The translations under genes and the position numbers were made by a program. This document shows, one piece after another, positions 31,041 through 42,711 of a stretch of 64,000 bases of DNA; position 1 is the first letter of the stretch; the number at the start of each line of letters is the position of its first letter. The notes under the pieces were generated by a model. It worked only from the letters and a program-made list of their open reading frames with translations. It was not told the origin of the DNA and ran no database searches. The DNA comes from Craterostigma plantagineum (taxonomy: Eukaryota; Streptophyta; Magnoliopsida; Lamiales; Linderniaceae), in the NCBI GenBank assembly GCA_027422505.1, contig JAPQWV010000012.1:23761501-23825500 (forward strand). Reading direction: 5' to 3'.

Positions 31041-33887
31041 ATGTTGAGTTCCCAGAAAAGTTTCGTGCTCATACTTCATATCGTCTCAGCCTTCGTCTTC
31101 TTCTTGCACTCATCGAAAGCCTCTCCAATATCTGAGTCACAGGCTCTAATCACATGGAAGAAAACCTTATCATCATCATCGTCTTCTTACCTCAGTTCTT
31201 GGTCTCCAGGGACTGATAAGTGCAACTGGAAAGGGATTACGTGCGATAATGGAGGTTCGGTGTCTGTAATACTCTTGTCTGATGCAGATCTCGCAGGTAC
31301 TATCGAGCTTTTCGACTTCACTTCATTCCCTAATCTCATGAGCTTGAATCTATCCTCAAATAGCCTAAACGGGTCAATACCATCTTCCATTGGCAATCTC
31401 TCCAAGTTGATTCTCTTGGACCTAAGCAACAACTCTTTCGATGGAGAAATACCTCATCATATCTCCAGCCTTCGAAATATAACCTACATGGATTTAGCTT
31501 ACAATTTCTTCCAAGCAACCGACTGGTCGAGATTTTCGGGGTTTCCTTCGCTGACCTACTTGAACCTTGCTAATAATAACCTCGCCTACGAAATTCCGAG
31601 ATTTGTGATGAACTGTCTAAACCTTACTTATCTCAGTCTGTCCATGAATAACTTCACTGGGCAGATTCCTGAATCTTTGTTCACTAATCTGGCAAGTCTT
31701 GAACACCTCCATCTTTCTACCAATTTATTACAAGGGCCATTATCTGCAAGTGTTTCAAAGCTGTCGCGGTTAAAAAGTCTTGTTCTATCCAACAACTACT
31801 TCTACGGTGAGTTACCATCTTCTATTAGTCATCTCAAGAACCTTCGACTATTAGACATTGGCGACAATTTCTTCAATTCGACGATTCCCTCGGAGCTGGG
31901 CTTATGCACCAACCTCACGTACTTAGTTTTGGGGTTTAATTCGTTTTCTGGAAATTTACCTTCATCTTTGTCCGATCTGGCAAGTCTTGAACACCTCGGT
32001 CTTTCTTACAATTCATTACGAGGTCCACTATCTGCAAGTGTTTCAAAGTTGCCGCGGTTAAAAAGTCTTGTTCTATCCAACAACTACTTCTACGGTGAGT
32101 TACCATCTTCTATTGGTCATCTCAAGAACCTTCAACTATTAGACATTCGCTACAATTTCTTCAATTCGACGATTCCCTCGGAGCTGGGCTTATGCACCAA
32201 CCTCACGTACTTAGCTTTGGGTGATAATAGCTTTAGTGGTAATATATCTCCTGATATGATCAGAAGCTGGACGAAACTTACATATTTACAGCTTGACAAC
32301 AATAACTTCACTGGAAAAATCCCCTTCGAGATAGGCTTGCTCAAGGATCTCCAATATCTGTTGATGCACAACAATTCTTTATCAGGCCCTATCCCATCTG
32401 AGATCGTAAATTTAACAAGTTTATTTTATCTCGACCTTTCGATGAATCGCTTTTCTGAGATGATACCTTCGACTGTTGAATACCTTGTTGATCTTCAGGC
32501 ACTTGTCCTCTCCTCAAATAACTTAAACGGAGCTGTCCCTTCGACAATAGGACATTTGAAATCATTACAGATTCTTGATCTTAGTCATAATCAGATCAGC
32601 GGTGTTTTGCCAGTTTCAATCTTTAACCTCAGCAGCCTTCAGATTTTCTCCGTGTTTGACAATCACCTATCAGGAGTTCTCCTTCAAGATTCAAACTTTT
32701 CTTCAGCTTCCTATCCATGCAGAAATCTTTCAGGTCGATTGAGCGGCGGAGAGGTGCCAGATTGTTGGATGAGACTGAAAAATCTTACTGTGTTGAATCT
32801 GGGAAACAATGACATGAATGGAAGTATTCCCTCTTCGATCGAACTTCTCGATAGCTTACAAGTTTTGAATCTGCGCAATAACAGATTTTCTGGAAAAGTG
32901 CCTCCGTCAATTCTTAGTTCTAAGGAATTGGTGATGGTCGACCTTTCTGCTAACTATTTCTCTGGAAATCTTCCGAAATGGACGAAAGAGTTGAAATCGG
33001 ATTCTCTAAGGTACGTCATCCTACGTTCCAACAACCTAAGCGGCACAATCGATTCAAGTATATGTTCGCTCACCTCTATCCAAATCTTGGATATATCGAC
33101 CAACAACCTCCATGGAACTATCCCAAGTTGTTTCGGTAATTTTAAGGCGATGGTCGTCAAAGACGTAAATCTTGCATCTCGTTCTCAAGAAAGCACGTTT
33201 GGCCCAGTGATCAGCGTGGTTATTAAAGGAGTGCCACATTCATACGATGTCACACTGATCAGCGTGGTTATTATTACAAAAGGAGAACCGCGTTTGTACG
33301 ATGTCATACTTCCTTTGGTGACCAGCATTAATCTTGCAAACAATAATCTATCTGGGAATCTCCTTCTTGAATTGACGAATTTGACGAGCTTGAGGATGAT
33401 GAACTTATCAAGAAATCACTTGTCGGGCTTAATTCCCGGCAGCATAGGAAACATGAAGCAGTTAGAATCTCTCGACTTATCGCATAATTCTCTTACAGGC
33501 GAGGTACCTATGAGCTTCACGACTATGACCTTTCTGAACGATCTTAACTTGTCTTACAACAATCTATCGGGGAGAATTCCAGAAAGCACTCAACTTCAGA
33601 GCATGAACGCTTCGAGCTTCATGGGAAACAATCTTTGTGGTCCTCCGTTAACTGCAGGTAAATGCGGTGTTAAAGTTGATGATGATGATAATAATGATGA
33701 TCATGACACTGAAGCATCTCATGGAGCTGAAGTAGATTGGTTGATAGTACTCTTGTCTTTGGGGTACACAGTAGGGTTGTCAAGCTTCTGTGTGGTAATG
33801 ATCTTCGGAAAATCACTTAGGGAAGCATATTTTGAGAAGTTAGACGATATCTTGCGAAATATAGGGTCGAAACTTGGATGTAAATAG
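31041..33887 (+). CDS. LRR receptor-like protein (no kinase), intact single exon
   Basis: 948 residues. A signal peptide (about 1-27) is followed by an LRR N-terminal cap with KCNWKGITCD, then about 28 LRRs of 24 residues (LxxLxLxxNxxxGxIP). A non-LRR island follows around residues 710-760, with SVVI..KG..YDV repeated twice. After the last LRRs come an NNLCGPPL cap, an acidic Asp-rich stretch and one membrane helix (about 900-923, WLIVLLSLGYTVGLSSFCVV). The cytoplasmic tail is only about 25 residues. This is the layout of plant RLPs, which sit in the plasma membrane and need a partner kinase; many act in immunity or development. The N-terminal half resembles LRR-kinase ectodomains. The ligand is unknown. 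Four LRRs are tandemly duplicated. A pseudogene copy lies at 12097-25508. Confidence 0.92.
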   Translation: MLSSQKSFVLILHIVSAFVFFLHSSKASPISESQALITWKKTLSSSSSSYLSSWSPGTDKCNWKGITCDNGGSVSVILLSDADLAGTIELFDFTSFPNLMSLNLSSNSLNGSIPSSIGNLSKLILLDLSNNSFDGEIPHHISSLRNITYMDLAYNFFQATDWSRFSGFPSLTYLNLANNNLAYEIPRFVMNCLNLTYLSLSMNNFTGQIPESLFTNLASLEHLHLSTNLLQGPLSASVSKLSRLKSLVLSNNYFYGELPSSISHLKNLRLLDIGDNFFNSTIPSELGLCTNLTYLVLGFNSFSGNLPSSLSDLASLEHLGLSYNSLRGPLSASVSKLPRLKSLVLSNNYFYGELPSSIGHLKNLQLLDIRYNFFNSTIPSELGLCTNLTYLALGDNSFSGNISPDMIRSWTKLTYLQLDNNNFTGKIPFEIGLLKDLQYLLMHNNSLSGPIPSEIVNLTSLFYLDLSMNRFSEMIPSTVEYLVDLQALVLSSNNLNGAVPSTIGHLKSLQILDLSHNQISGVLPVSIFNLSSLQIFSVFDNHLSGVLLQDSNFSSASYPCRNLSGRLSGGEVPDCWMRLKNLTVLNLGNNDMNGSIPSSIELLDSLQVLNLRNNRFSGKVPPSILSSKELVMVDLSANYFSGNLPKWTKELKSDSLRYVILRSNNLSGTIDSSICSLTSIQILDISTNNLHGTIPSCFGNFKAMVVKDVNLASRSQESTFGPVISVVIKGVPHSYDVTLISVVIITKGEPRLYDVILPLVTSINLANNNLSGNLLLELTNLTSLRMMNLSRNHLSGLIPGSIGNMKQLESLDLSHNSLTGEVPMSFTTMTFLNDLNLSYNNLSGRIPESTQLQSMNASSFMGNNLCGPPLTAGKCGVKVDDDDNNDDHDTEASHGAEVDWLIVLLSLGYTVGLSSFCVVMIFGKSLREAYFEKLDDILRNIGSKLGCK
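31689..32264 (+). repeat. Tandem 288-bp repeat within the LRR gene
   Basis: The two copies start at 31689 and 31977, both with CTGGCAAGTCTTGAACACCT. The 288-bp period is 96 residues, exactly four LRRs. Identity is very high until about 32215. It points to a recent unequal exchange that added four repeats. Confidence 0.9.
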
Positions 33888-33890
33888 ATG

Positions 33891-34285
33891 AAGCTAAATA
33901 TCAGCATATACGGCAAAAGATCAGCATTTTTCAAGGAAGATTAACATAAATACTAATCTTGTAGTAAGCTTACGCTGTCAAGTTGTTGTAAAATGTCTGG
34001 TATTGTATTGTATAGAAACACAGCTTGGAAAGGCAAAATCCAAAATAATGGTGTCTAATAAGGGGATTGACTGTACGCTATAATAATAATATGCATTAAC
34101 AAATAGAACTATCTTGGTTTCGGTACTAAGCTTGTTCACGGTAATGAGCCCCAAGGTTGATTCTTCCCTTTGAAAATGTGTTCTTAGTAAGCATTTTTCG
34201 AAAAAAAAAATGCTACAAAAAGTCAACCTGCAAGAGAACACGAGATATGAAGTGTCTACACTAGCTAGCCCAAGAAAACATTAAG
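33891..34285. other. 3' flank of the LRR gene, nothing else recognised
   Basis: Presumably 3' untranslated region and spacer. The short minus-strand ORFs here have no family features. Confidence 0.5.
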
Positions 34286-34653
34286 GTTGCGTTTGGATTG
34301 ACGTATTTGAATAAATCGTGTGATTTGAAATCATGAATTTAAAACTCTTAATTCAAATCCAAATACATTGTTTGGCAAACGTTAGGATTTCGAAATTCGG
34401 ATTTCCAAATGAAGTTCGATCTCAAGCGCTCGAGTGGCTCGTCGAACTCGACTTCTAACTTTTTCTTAAAAGATTAAAAAGTACAAAAATTAGATAAAAA
34501 TAATAAATAAAAACAAACTCGTCGGACGACTTGTGAGCTTTCGAGCACCTAAGAGTGAGCTCAAGCTCGAGTCGGCTCATTCGCTAGCCCGTAACAAGCT
34601 CGCGCCGGCTCATCGAGCTCACGAGTCAGCTCGACTCATCATTTACCCATCAC

Positions 34654-34665
<12 letters not shown>
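34286..34665 (+). repeat. 380-bp repeat, inverted partner of 49290-49672
   Basis: Starts GGTTGCGTTTGGATTGACG and continues through a region rich in GAGCTCG-type palindromes to TTACCCATCACC. The reverse complement at 49290-49672 matches with about 85-90% identity by eye. The two copies enclose 14.6 kb. An (ATT)n tract of about 40 bp follows this copy (34652-34695). The repeat class is not known to me. Confidence 0.8.
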
Positions 34666-34695
<30 letters not shown>

Positions 34696-34702
34696 GTGTC
34701 GC

Positions 34703-34721
34703 CCCCGTGCAATGCACGGGG
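34703..34721. other. GC-rich hairpin, Helitron-terminus-like
   Basis: CCCCGTGCAATGCACGGGG is a perfect 8-bp stem. The same kind of stem marks the proposed Helitron 3' end at 43772. Here no CTRR terminus is seen next to it, so the end may be decayed or this may be another element. Confidence 0.4.
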
Positions 34722-34941
34722 TTACATTTTGTCAAATATATATAGTTTATAGGTATATTTCATAGTAGGTTCTATCACACACATCATTCTTTTTATTATG
34801 TAACATAAAATTAATGCATGATTATCCTTAGCTCTTATAATAACAATAATTAAAAAATATATTCTACAGTCTTACAGTTATCCAGTCTACGGTCTTACAA
34901 TGTTTTAAGTAGTATCGCATGATAGTTGCGTATCGTACAAT

Positions 34942-35314
34942 TAGGGTAGACAATGGGGCAGGGATTCCCCGTCCCCGCGGGGATCTGCCCCGAATAGAAG
35001 GGAATCCCAGCGGGCCGGGGGGCGGGGCAATATTTTTTCCCGCTGATATCCCCGTCCCATCCCCGAGTATTTAAATAATATTTATTATATCCAATTAGTA
35101 TTATTATAAGGTAAAAAATATTAAAATTGATAATAATAAAATAAAATAATATAAATAATTTTAAAATATAATTTAAATAATATTAGAATAAATTAATTAT
35201 TTATTTTAAAGTAGTGACGGGGTGGGGATCCCCGTCTGGACGGTGCGGGAACGATTTCGTCCCCATTTGCCTTGCTGGGACGCAGATTAGATACCCGCCC
35301 CGTTGACAACCCTA
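34942..35314. mobile_element. hAT-type MITE rich in GGGGA/TCCCC
   Basis: Starts TAGGGTAGACAATGGGGC and ends GCCCCGTTGACAACCCTA. It is flanked by an 8-bp duplication with one mismatch (CGTACAAT at 34934-34941, CGTACAGT at 35315-35322). The related repeat at 43041-43192 lacks it and so shows an approximate empty site. Confidence 0.88.
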
Positions 35315-35322
35315 CGTACAGT

Positions 35323-37607
35323 CTTACAATTTTAATTAGTAGTTGTGCAGTCTTACAGTATTACAATGTTAAATAGTGCGGTCTGATTGCTGACTGAAGT
35401 CTCATGGCTGTGCATGCGGTCACATAGTCTTGCAGTCTGTAAAGCCATTGCAGCAGTCTTGCACACTCATGGTCATACGTTTCTAGAACCGTCTTCTACT
35501 GTTGTATTAAGTCTGCGATATTTTACTCTACTTTAAGTTATTGGAATCAGTCTTGAACGTTTCCAATATTTTAAAACTACACATACTAATCTGAGTTAGA
35601 TAATTGTGACAATAAACTCGAAGAATGGGGACATCACGCTCATTGATTTATGAGCGTTATCATTAGACTCTCGTTGTTATATTGAAGACTCGCTAAATAT
35701 TTAAAATCTTATGGTCCAAAACTCAGTCAATTAACATGTTACTATGCATCTTGAACTTTGGTTAACACTCTCATAGAAATAAGCATATATATCAAACGCA
35801 ATTGCAATTCGATATTTACAAAAGAAAAAAACAGTTACCCATAAGTATTGCAATCGAATTCAAATATTAAGCCATTACATTCATCAAATTCCCAAGGAAA
35901 AACACCACGCTCCTAAATATAAAAGCCATGATTAGACCATGCACTGAAATACATGTAAGAAATATATCTGAGCATAACTGAGCCACCGTCATCGATCCGC
36001 ATACTGTTGTTTGCCAAGGCTAAAGAATAGCCATCAGCTGTACGATTAAACACGTATGAAGCTGCAAAAAAGGATGATTAGCATGGTGTTTCACGTATAA
36101 ATGAACCTGTATCAAAACTTCTTACCAAACTTCCCCAAGGATATTTCGCAAACCAATATCATTCAAGTCCACAAAGAAGAGAAGCAACATCAACAAATCT
36201 TGTAGCGATGCTCTACATACTTCTTGAATCTCATATACTTTTGATATGCAAGTTCTTTTTGAAGAGATTCTTGCAATTTGTTGAGCTCCACGATCCTGAT
36301 TGCAAGTATACCTTGTTGTTGCAACATAGAGAGCATGGGTTTTTTGAATAAATAATGGTAATCACGATTTAAGTTTCATTACCTTGCAAGAGGGGAGTAT
36401 GAATATAAAGGGAGATATCTTGTCGTATGCCTTGGAAATTTTTCTCTGTCATAGAGAAATCCTGAACATATCGACTTTCCACCCCTTAAGATTCGATGGC
36501 ATATTAGTTCACATTTTTCTTCACTAATATTAAAAGTTGTATTATTTGCATCTTTTGTAAATTCCGTATCACATATATACTAACATCAACTAAATGGGAT
36601 CCTTATGCAATAGAAGTTTATAAAGTAAAAAATCTCAATAACAACGTCAGATACAATATAATGAATGGGAAACAAAAAAATCAGCGCACACCCTTCTCAT
36701 TCTTGAATTTGCATGTCTTTCAGTTTCTTTCCAAAAGCGCCAATCTGCACTTCCCCTGTCATATTCGAAGGCACATGCCTTGTCATCGCCCAGAGCTCTA
36801 GACATTGACGTTCGTTTAGTCGTTGCACAGCGCCGACGTCCCATGTGCAGCCCTGTCTCATCGACAAACAACACTGATCCGCAAATGTTTAGTGCTCAAC
36901 ATCGTTGTCCATTACAACTCACAATGGTGTCTCATGTTGCCACTCATTGATATGTCATCATCATTTTCCCTAAATTAATGAAGTTACCTCAACGACCGAC
37001 AACACTGATGTGCAAGCATTTAGTGCCCGACATCGCTGTCCATTACAACTCACAATGGTGTCTCACGTTACCACTCGTTGATATGACATCAGCATTTTTC
37101 CTACTAATAAAGTTCATGCATCTAAAATAATATCGTAGTATATTTATGGCCATGAAGAATGTGTATTATAAAAGATTGAAGAAGAAAACAAATCAATGAA
37201 TTCCAATCCAAAAAATTAATCACTAAACAAAGCAACAACGCACACTCCACCTCGGCTTTGCCGACAGCAGTGCAAGTGATGACCGACACAGAATCACTTG
37301 AGTCCCCAGTTGTACAACTTCTGTACAGACTTTGAAGGGAAATCAAATGAATGATTATTAAATGTGCTGGCATGTTAGTGTGGTTCGTTCCCATTTGTTC
37401 ATTGACCGCCGTGCAAGCACTCTTACACTCGTCAACCAGTGTGAAGCCTTGTTCATGAGGACCATTTGGATTGCTTATATTGTTCATCACCATATTGTTG
37501 GCACATATGGGAGTAGGTTTGAACTCATCAACCAATTGCAAGCCCCTTTCTTGAGAACCCTTAGACAAATTAATGCATGCAAACCAATTATGGCAAAGAA
37601 AAAGTAG
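35323..37607. other. Repeat-derived region, no clear gene
   Basis: The part up to about 35470 holds many CAGTCTTACA-like words shared with 43100-43500. Minus-strand stretches near 36310-36170 (VELNKLQESLQKELAYQKYM) and 36874-36700 look like old exon pieces, and a 132-bp-period duplication covers about 36860-37110. The ORF at 37122-37655 has no family features. This could be captured gene fragments in a transposon, but I cannot name a source. Confidence 0.4.
36860..37110. repeat. Tandem duplication, period 132 bp
   Basis: ACAACACTGAT and the following TCCATTACAACTCACAATGG recur at about 36867 and 36999, with moderate divergence in between. Confidence 0.75.
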
Positions 37608-37711
37608 CATAGACTTGTGATAATAGCCATCATAATCACATGAAAGCATCCTCATTTCTCAGCACGGGGTTATAACCGTCTTGTTAATGATTGAGAATAA
37701 ATGCACCCCCT
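37608..37711 (+). repeat. 104-bp direct repeat flanking the Athila remnant (left)
   Basis: Identical, apart from one base, to 42712-42814 (both start CATAGACTTGTGATAATAGC and end at TGCACCCCC). It is too long to be a normal target duplication. Confidence 0.9.
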
Positions 37712-38262
37712 AATTTTTTAAAAAAAAAATTATACCAAAATCAAGTCCTGCACCTATATAATATGTTCGCATCAATTTCGCAGAAACTCCCCTCCCCACA
37801 CTTAAGATTTACGTTGTCCTCAACGTAACAATCATGTAACATAAGGAAGCGGAAATAAATAGATAAGCGAACTTCCCTGAATAATCCGATGTGCATACTT
37901 TGTACGGCTCCTCCCCACACTTGAGATTTTGAATTCCCTGCGACTATCGAAAAACAGAATCATAAAAACTTAAAAATACGCATAGAAATAAAGGAAAAAC
38001 ATAGGATAGGCTTGGGGTGCCTCCCAAGTAGCGCTTTCTTTAATGTCTTTTAGCTAGACATCGTTCAGTGGTTCCAAGGTGGTTCAAACAGTATAACGAT
38101 TGAGGATACGACCACCGGGTTGCTTAAGCTCCAAACATGGCGGTCCCTCGAATGAGCGCTTCTCTTTATCAACCTCCTTACTTCCCTTAATAATTCTCAT
38201 ATTTTTCACAGTGACCTGCAATGTATCTAGCAAAGAAAACGGAGTAGTTTGATCAACGACAT

Positions 38263-39627
38263 CTAAAAAGTAACACTCATAAGCATGCTTGCAATTATTA
38301 TCCGGAGTGTAAGTGTTACTTTCTCTCCATCCATCCTAGACTTCAAACTACCATTCGTAACATCTACCATGGTTGCTGCTAAAATTGATCCCTCAAAGAT
38401 CAAGGGTAAATGCTCAACCTCTTCCAAATAAATAATAATGAAACCTGCGGGAAATCTATCACTTGCTACTAGCACATTCCTTCGAGGACGAAGAGTAGAA
38501 ACAACATCGAGCTGCAATTTGTTCGTGAGTAAGTCCTTGTGGTATTTCGCATATTGGTGTACCTGTGCAAGACCTTTGACAAGTGGTAAGTTACTATTTA
38601 TTTGCTTGAGGCTAGAAAGAAATTTACCATACTCATCGAAAACCATATCCGTGTTTAGCATAGTTGGGCATGGGATCTCCGGTTGATTCGCCTTGACCGG
38701 GGGCTTAGTCGTGACCTCTTTTTCTTTGTCAACTTGTTCTTCCTTGACATGAGCTTCTTCCGTCACGCTATTCGCCACCACTTCCGTCACTTGCTCTTCT
38801 ACTTTCTCCTCATGGATCTCGACATTGTTCTTCTTCGCAGCTTCTTTCTTGGCGCTCTTCTCGGCAAGATATTCTCCAAATGGAACTTTTGGTATTCCCC
38901 GTGTTAGGGCTGCCGGAAATGGAATTTTTGGTTGATAAATGTTGACTGGTGATCTTGGAGCAACATCCTCCCTGCTCCTTGGTGTAACGTCATGGCAATA
39001 CTCCTTCGGTTGCGTCTCCGTATTGATAGCTAATGCACTTAGCTTGCGTCGTTGGATAGTTTCAGCTATTTCTCCGGCTTGCTTCTCTAATGCTCTCAAG
39101 GAAGATTCGGCACTTTGCAGTCGAACTTCTTGACTATCCAAGCGAGAATCAAGCTTCTCAATCAACACGAGAAACATGTCTTCGAGCTTATCTAAACGAG
39201 CCTCGGGAATTTCCTTAGCATTTACGCCTTGGTGTGCTTGAGCACTTTGATTTTGAAATATTGGAAGAGCTTGTTGATGATATCCGTAGCTCAGGTTCGG
39301 ATGAACTTGGGGAAAAGTTTGCTCCTCTTGATAGTTCCCCATATACTCGACACAGTCCATCGAGAGAGTGGATAGACATTGAGTTGCATCGTGGCTTCCA
39401 CCGCAAGTAGTGCATTGAGGGATATATGTAGGGTATGAACAAGGAGGCACAAAAGCTGTAGGGATCATCGGGGCATGCTGCAACTGTACTGTGACGGCTG
39501 ACTTCGTTGTAAGATGCAGTAAGGCTGCATTCATTAAGGTATGCATCTGAAGGCCGTTTGTTGTAATTTGTTGTTGTAGGACGTCGAACTTAGCATTGAG
39601 CGCGATTGTGTTGGTGACGTCATACAT
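38263..39627 (-). pseudogene. Athila-type gag and start of protease region
   Basis: 454 residues. Features: a zinc-knuckle-like CTTCGGSHDATQC motif (about residue 92), Gln-rich sequence, a coiled-coil stretch (RLDSQEVRLQSAESSLRALE), a Lys/Glu-rich linker, then FLSSLKQINSNLPLVKGLAQ with KYHKDLLTNK. In Athila-type polyproteins that last motif precedes the aspartic protease. The protease active site and all later domains are absent, and the frame ends in unrelated residues. It is probably a truncated product without function. Confidence 0.75.
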
Positions 39628-39685
39628 TTGTGGCGATTACTTTGCCTCCGATTTACCTAGAATAAAAGAGAAAAAAAATATTCGT

Positions 39686-39893
39686 AAATAATACTAATAA
39701 TAATGATAATAATGATAATAATAACAATAATAATAATAGTAATAATAATAAAAAATAATAATAATAACTGACACACAATAATAATAACAATAATAATAAT
39801 AATAACAATAATAGTAATAGTAGTAATATAAAAATAATAATAATATAATCATGATAATGATAATAATAACAATAATTATAGTAATGATAATAA
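39686..39893. repeat. ATA/AAT microsatellite-like tract
   Basis: About 200 bp of imperfect AATAAT, GATAAT and ACAATA units between the Athila primer site and gag. Confidence 0.85.
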
Positions 39894-39937
39894 TAGAGCT
39901 AGAATAATAAATTAAAGTTTTCCAAATATCAATAGTT

Positions 39938-39953
39938 CCCCGGCAACGGCGCC
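39938..39953 (-). other. Athila primer binding site
   Basis: Minus-strand GGCGCCGTTGCCGGGG, preceded by TTTT next to the LTR end. This is the usual Athila/Tat-type site. Confidence 0.85.
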
Positions 39954-39960
39954 AAAAACT

Positions 39961-40880
39961 TGATCGAGCGGATCGAGTAATAAAAATAAAACGAATATCG
40001 ACAAACTATCTACGCTCAACAGGCAAGTGTACCTATCGAAAATAGTATAGAAATGGCAAGTATTCGAGTATCGAACCCAAAGGAACTATATACTTTAGAA
40101 AGTCGTCGTTTAAATATTCTAGTAGATATTTTTTTGTTTCGTAAAAATATAAATAACGATAAACTAAATTAAAGATAAACACAAAAGTAAAAATTTGATA
40201 AAATAACGATATTGGGGTTGGGACAACTTTATGAAAGCGAACGTATCTGAGACTTCGAATCCCCCTAGCTCGATCGAACGTCAAACATGCTATATATTTT
40301 AGCTAATTATTAGACCGTGAGGATTCCTATGGTATGCATACGAGTTTCTACGATTGGGCGAAACTGCGCTTACTCGCTTCGACTCGTCACAACTAATCTA
40401 CGTCTTAAATAGCTGGGCAAGCTTCCCTAACTCACTTAATCGCAGACCGCAATAAATAACGATGAATCCCGCTATTAGATTTGACTCTAATCCGACGGGG
40501 TAGTTCAACCTATCTCTAGCGAAGAATTTATTCCGCTCGTTTACGAGTGGTCTAATCGTTAGCGCCTCTCTCGAGCGCAGCTTACGATTTGCCCAAAAAT
40601 TATCTTAGTCACATAGACATAATCCAAATAATATCGTAATCGTAACCGAGTCGTAATAACAGCCAAAACAATAATATTTTTTAACACGTACGATATCGCT
40701 AGGGTTCATCTTTATCTCAAATACTACGAGATTAGCTACTCATACGAAACACCAACACGACGAGAAGCATAAATAACAACAAGAAATTCATAATTTCTTC
40801 CCTGAGTTTCGCCTTTGTGGTTGATCCTTCGTTGAGGACTTTTGTCGAGCAGATGGTGGGCGAACAACTTCAACCTTTTC
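39961..40880 (-). repeat. Partial Athila LTR (inverted relative to 40968-42711)
   Basis: The terminal 920 bp of the LTR, the reverse complement of 41792-42711 with few differences. It is cut at 40880 (after ACAACTTCAACCTTTT), beyond which it no longer matches the partner. Confidence 0.9.
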
Positions 40881-40967
40881 AGAAAATCGTGTTTCTGAAA
40901 AAATAAAAATTCATGCCTAATTTAAAAAAAAAAAATTATAAAATCAAGTCCTGCACCTATATAATAT

Positions 40968-42711
40968 GTTCGGTTGATAAATGGAATTTATATCGTATTT
41001 TATATCCCATAAAAGCGTAATATCGGTTGTTATTTATTTTAATTTCTTCGAATATTATGCTTTTACGTTTATATTGCATATTCGACAGATATTGGAGAAA
41101 AAGAACTACAATGAGAATATTCGGGCTTGAATTAATTTGAGGAACCGTTGAACGAAACATCGGCCCAAAAACAATTGGGCCGAAGAATAAATTCAGCCCA
41201 TTAGTTTCAAGCCCATTTAGAACCCTTAGGCCCACGATCATATTAACCCAATACACTTCTCATTTAGATGATTCCCCTCAAAAGTAGATAATGATAGATG
41301 GCATCATTTATCAAAATACACAAGCACGCGTGGGAGACAAAGCCATTTAGCGCAGCCATCGGTTACAACGCCCACATGGCCAAATTCAACGCTAGATTTC
41401 AGGCCGTTCTTGAGCAGCGAAGGGAAGTTTTTGTCTCCCCTCTACCATCTTTAAATAGGGGATGGCGTGAACAAAAGGGGAGGTTGGGGGGAATCGACGT
41501 GAAGAGCAAAGCCGGGGGTGTAGAAGCAGCGACTAGTCTTTGCGGGGCTGCGGCTGATCGGCGACGGCAGCGCTGCAGGGTTGATCCGTGGACCGTGAAG
41601 CGAAGGCGAGCAACAACTACGAGGGAGCAGCTGCGGGGACTGACGGAGGGCTGATCCGAGCCTGGTGCACGAGGTGGGACTGCCGTTGAGACTGACAGAC
41701 GGAGGTAGTGAGCTGACTCTTGGGCTGCTGCGCTGTGACGGGCTGCAGGCGTAGGAGGAGCAGCAGCCGAGAAGTACAAAAGTAGGGCAAGGAAAAGGTT
41801 GAAGTTGTTCGCACACCATCTGCTCGACAAAAGTCCTCAACGAAGGATCAACCACAAAGGCGAAACTCAGGGAAGAAATTATGAATTTCTTGTTGTTATT
41901 TATGCTTCTCGTCGTGTTGGTGTTTCGTATGAGTAGCTAATCTCGTAGTATTTGAGATAAAGATGAACCCTAGCGATATCGTACGTGTTTAAAAATATTA
42001 TTGTTTTGGCTATTATTACGACTCGGTTACGAATTACGATATTATTTGGATTATGTCTATGTGATTAAGATAATTTTTGGGCAAATCGTAAGCTGCGCTC
42101 GAGAGAGGCGCTAACGATTAGACCACTCGTAAACGAGCGGAATAAATTCTTCGCTAGAGATAGGTTGAACTACCCCGTCGGATTAGAGTCAAATCTAATA
42201 GCGGGATTCATCGTTATTTATTGCGGTCTGCGATTAAGTGAGTTAGGGAAGCTTGCCCAGCTATTTAAGACGTAGATTAGTTGTGACGAGTCGAAGCGAG
42301 TAAGCGCAGTTTCGCCCAATCGTAGAAACTCGTATGCATACCATAGGAATCCTCACTGTCTAATAATTAGCTAAAATATATAGCATGTTTGACGTTCGAT
42401 CGAGCTAGGGGGATTCGAAGTCTCAGATACGTTCGCTTTCATAAAGTTGTCCCAACCCCGATATCGTTATTTTATCAAATTTTTACTTTTGTGTTTATCT
42501 TTAATTTAGTTTATCGTTATTATATTTTTACGAAACAAAAAAATATTTACTAGAATATTTAAACGACGGTTTTCTAAAGTATATAGCTCCTTTGGGTTCG
42601 ATACTCGAATACTTGCCATTTTTATACTATTTTCGATAGGTACACTTGCCTGTTGAGCGTAGATAGTTTGTCGATATTCGTTTTATTTTTATTACTCGAT
42701 CCGCTCGATCA
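40968..42711 (+). repeat. Full-length Athila-type LTR
   Basis: Starts TGTTCGGTTGATAAATGG and ends CCGCTCGATCA, about 1744 bp. TTTAAATAGGGG near 41450 is a candidate LTR TATA region. The overlapping ORFs at 41298-41855 run on both strands and are not convincing proteins. The 3' edge is followed directly by the 104-bp direct repeat. Confidence 0.75.

Larger units (their letters stand above)
37713..40880 (-). mobile_element. Athila-type gypsy remnant, minus strand, internally deleted
   Basis: In element orientation: a partial 5' LTR (40880 to 39961), a tRNA-type primer site TGGCGCCGTTGCCGGGG (39953-39938), a long ATT-rich microsatellite, gag plus the start of the protease region (39627-38263), and the AAGTGTGGGGAGG motifs typical of the Athila 3' region (near 37910 and 37793). 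Reverse transcriptase and integrase are missing. The left edge shares about 55 bp with 40918-40976. Confidence 0.8.

Noticed and set aside
37122..37655. 177-residue minus ORF
   Set aside because: No recognisable domain, and it lies in repeat-derived DNA; the internal repeat-like LVDE phrases are not enough to call a gene.
41298..41855. Overlapping ORFs on both strands (up to 143 residues)
   Set aside because: They lie within the Athila LTR in a locally GC-rich stretch; mutual antisense shadows without motifs.
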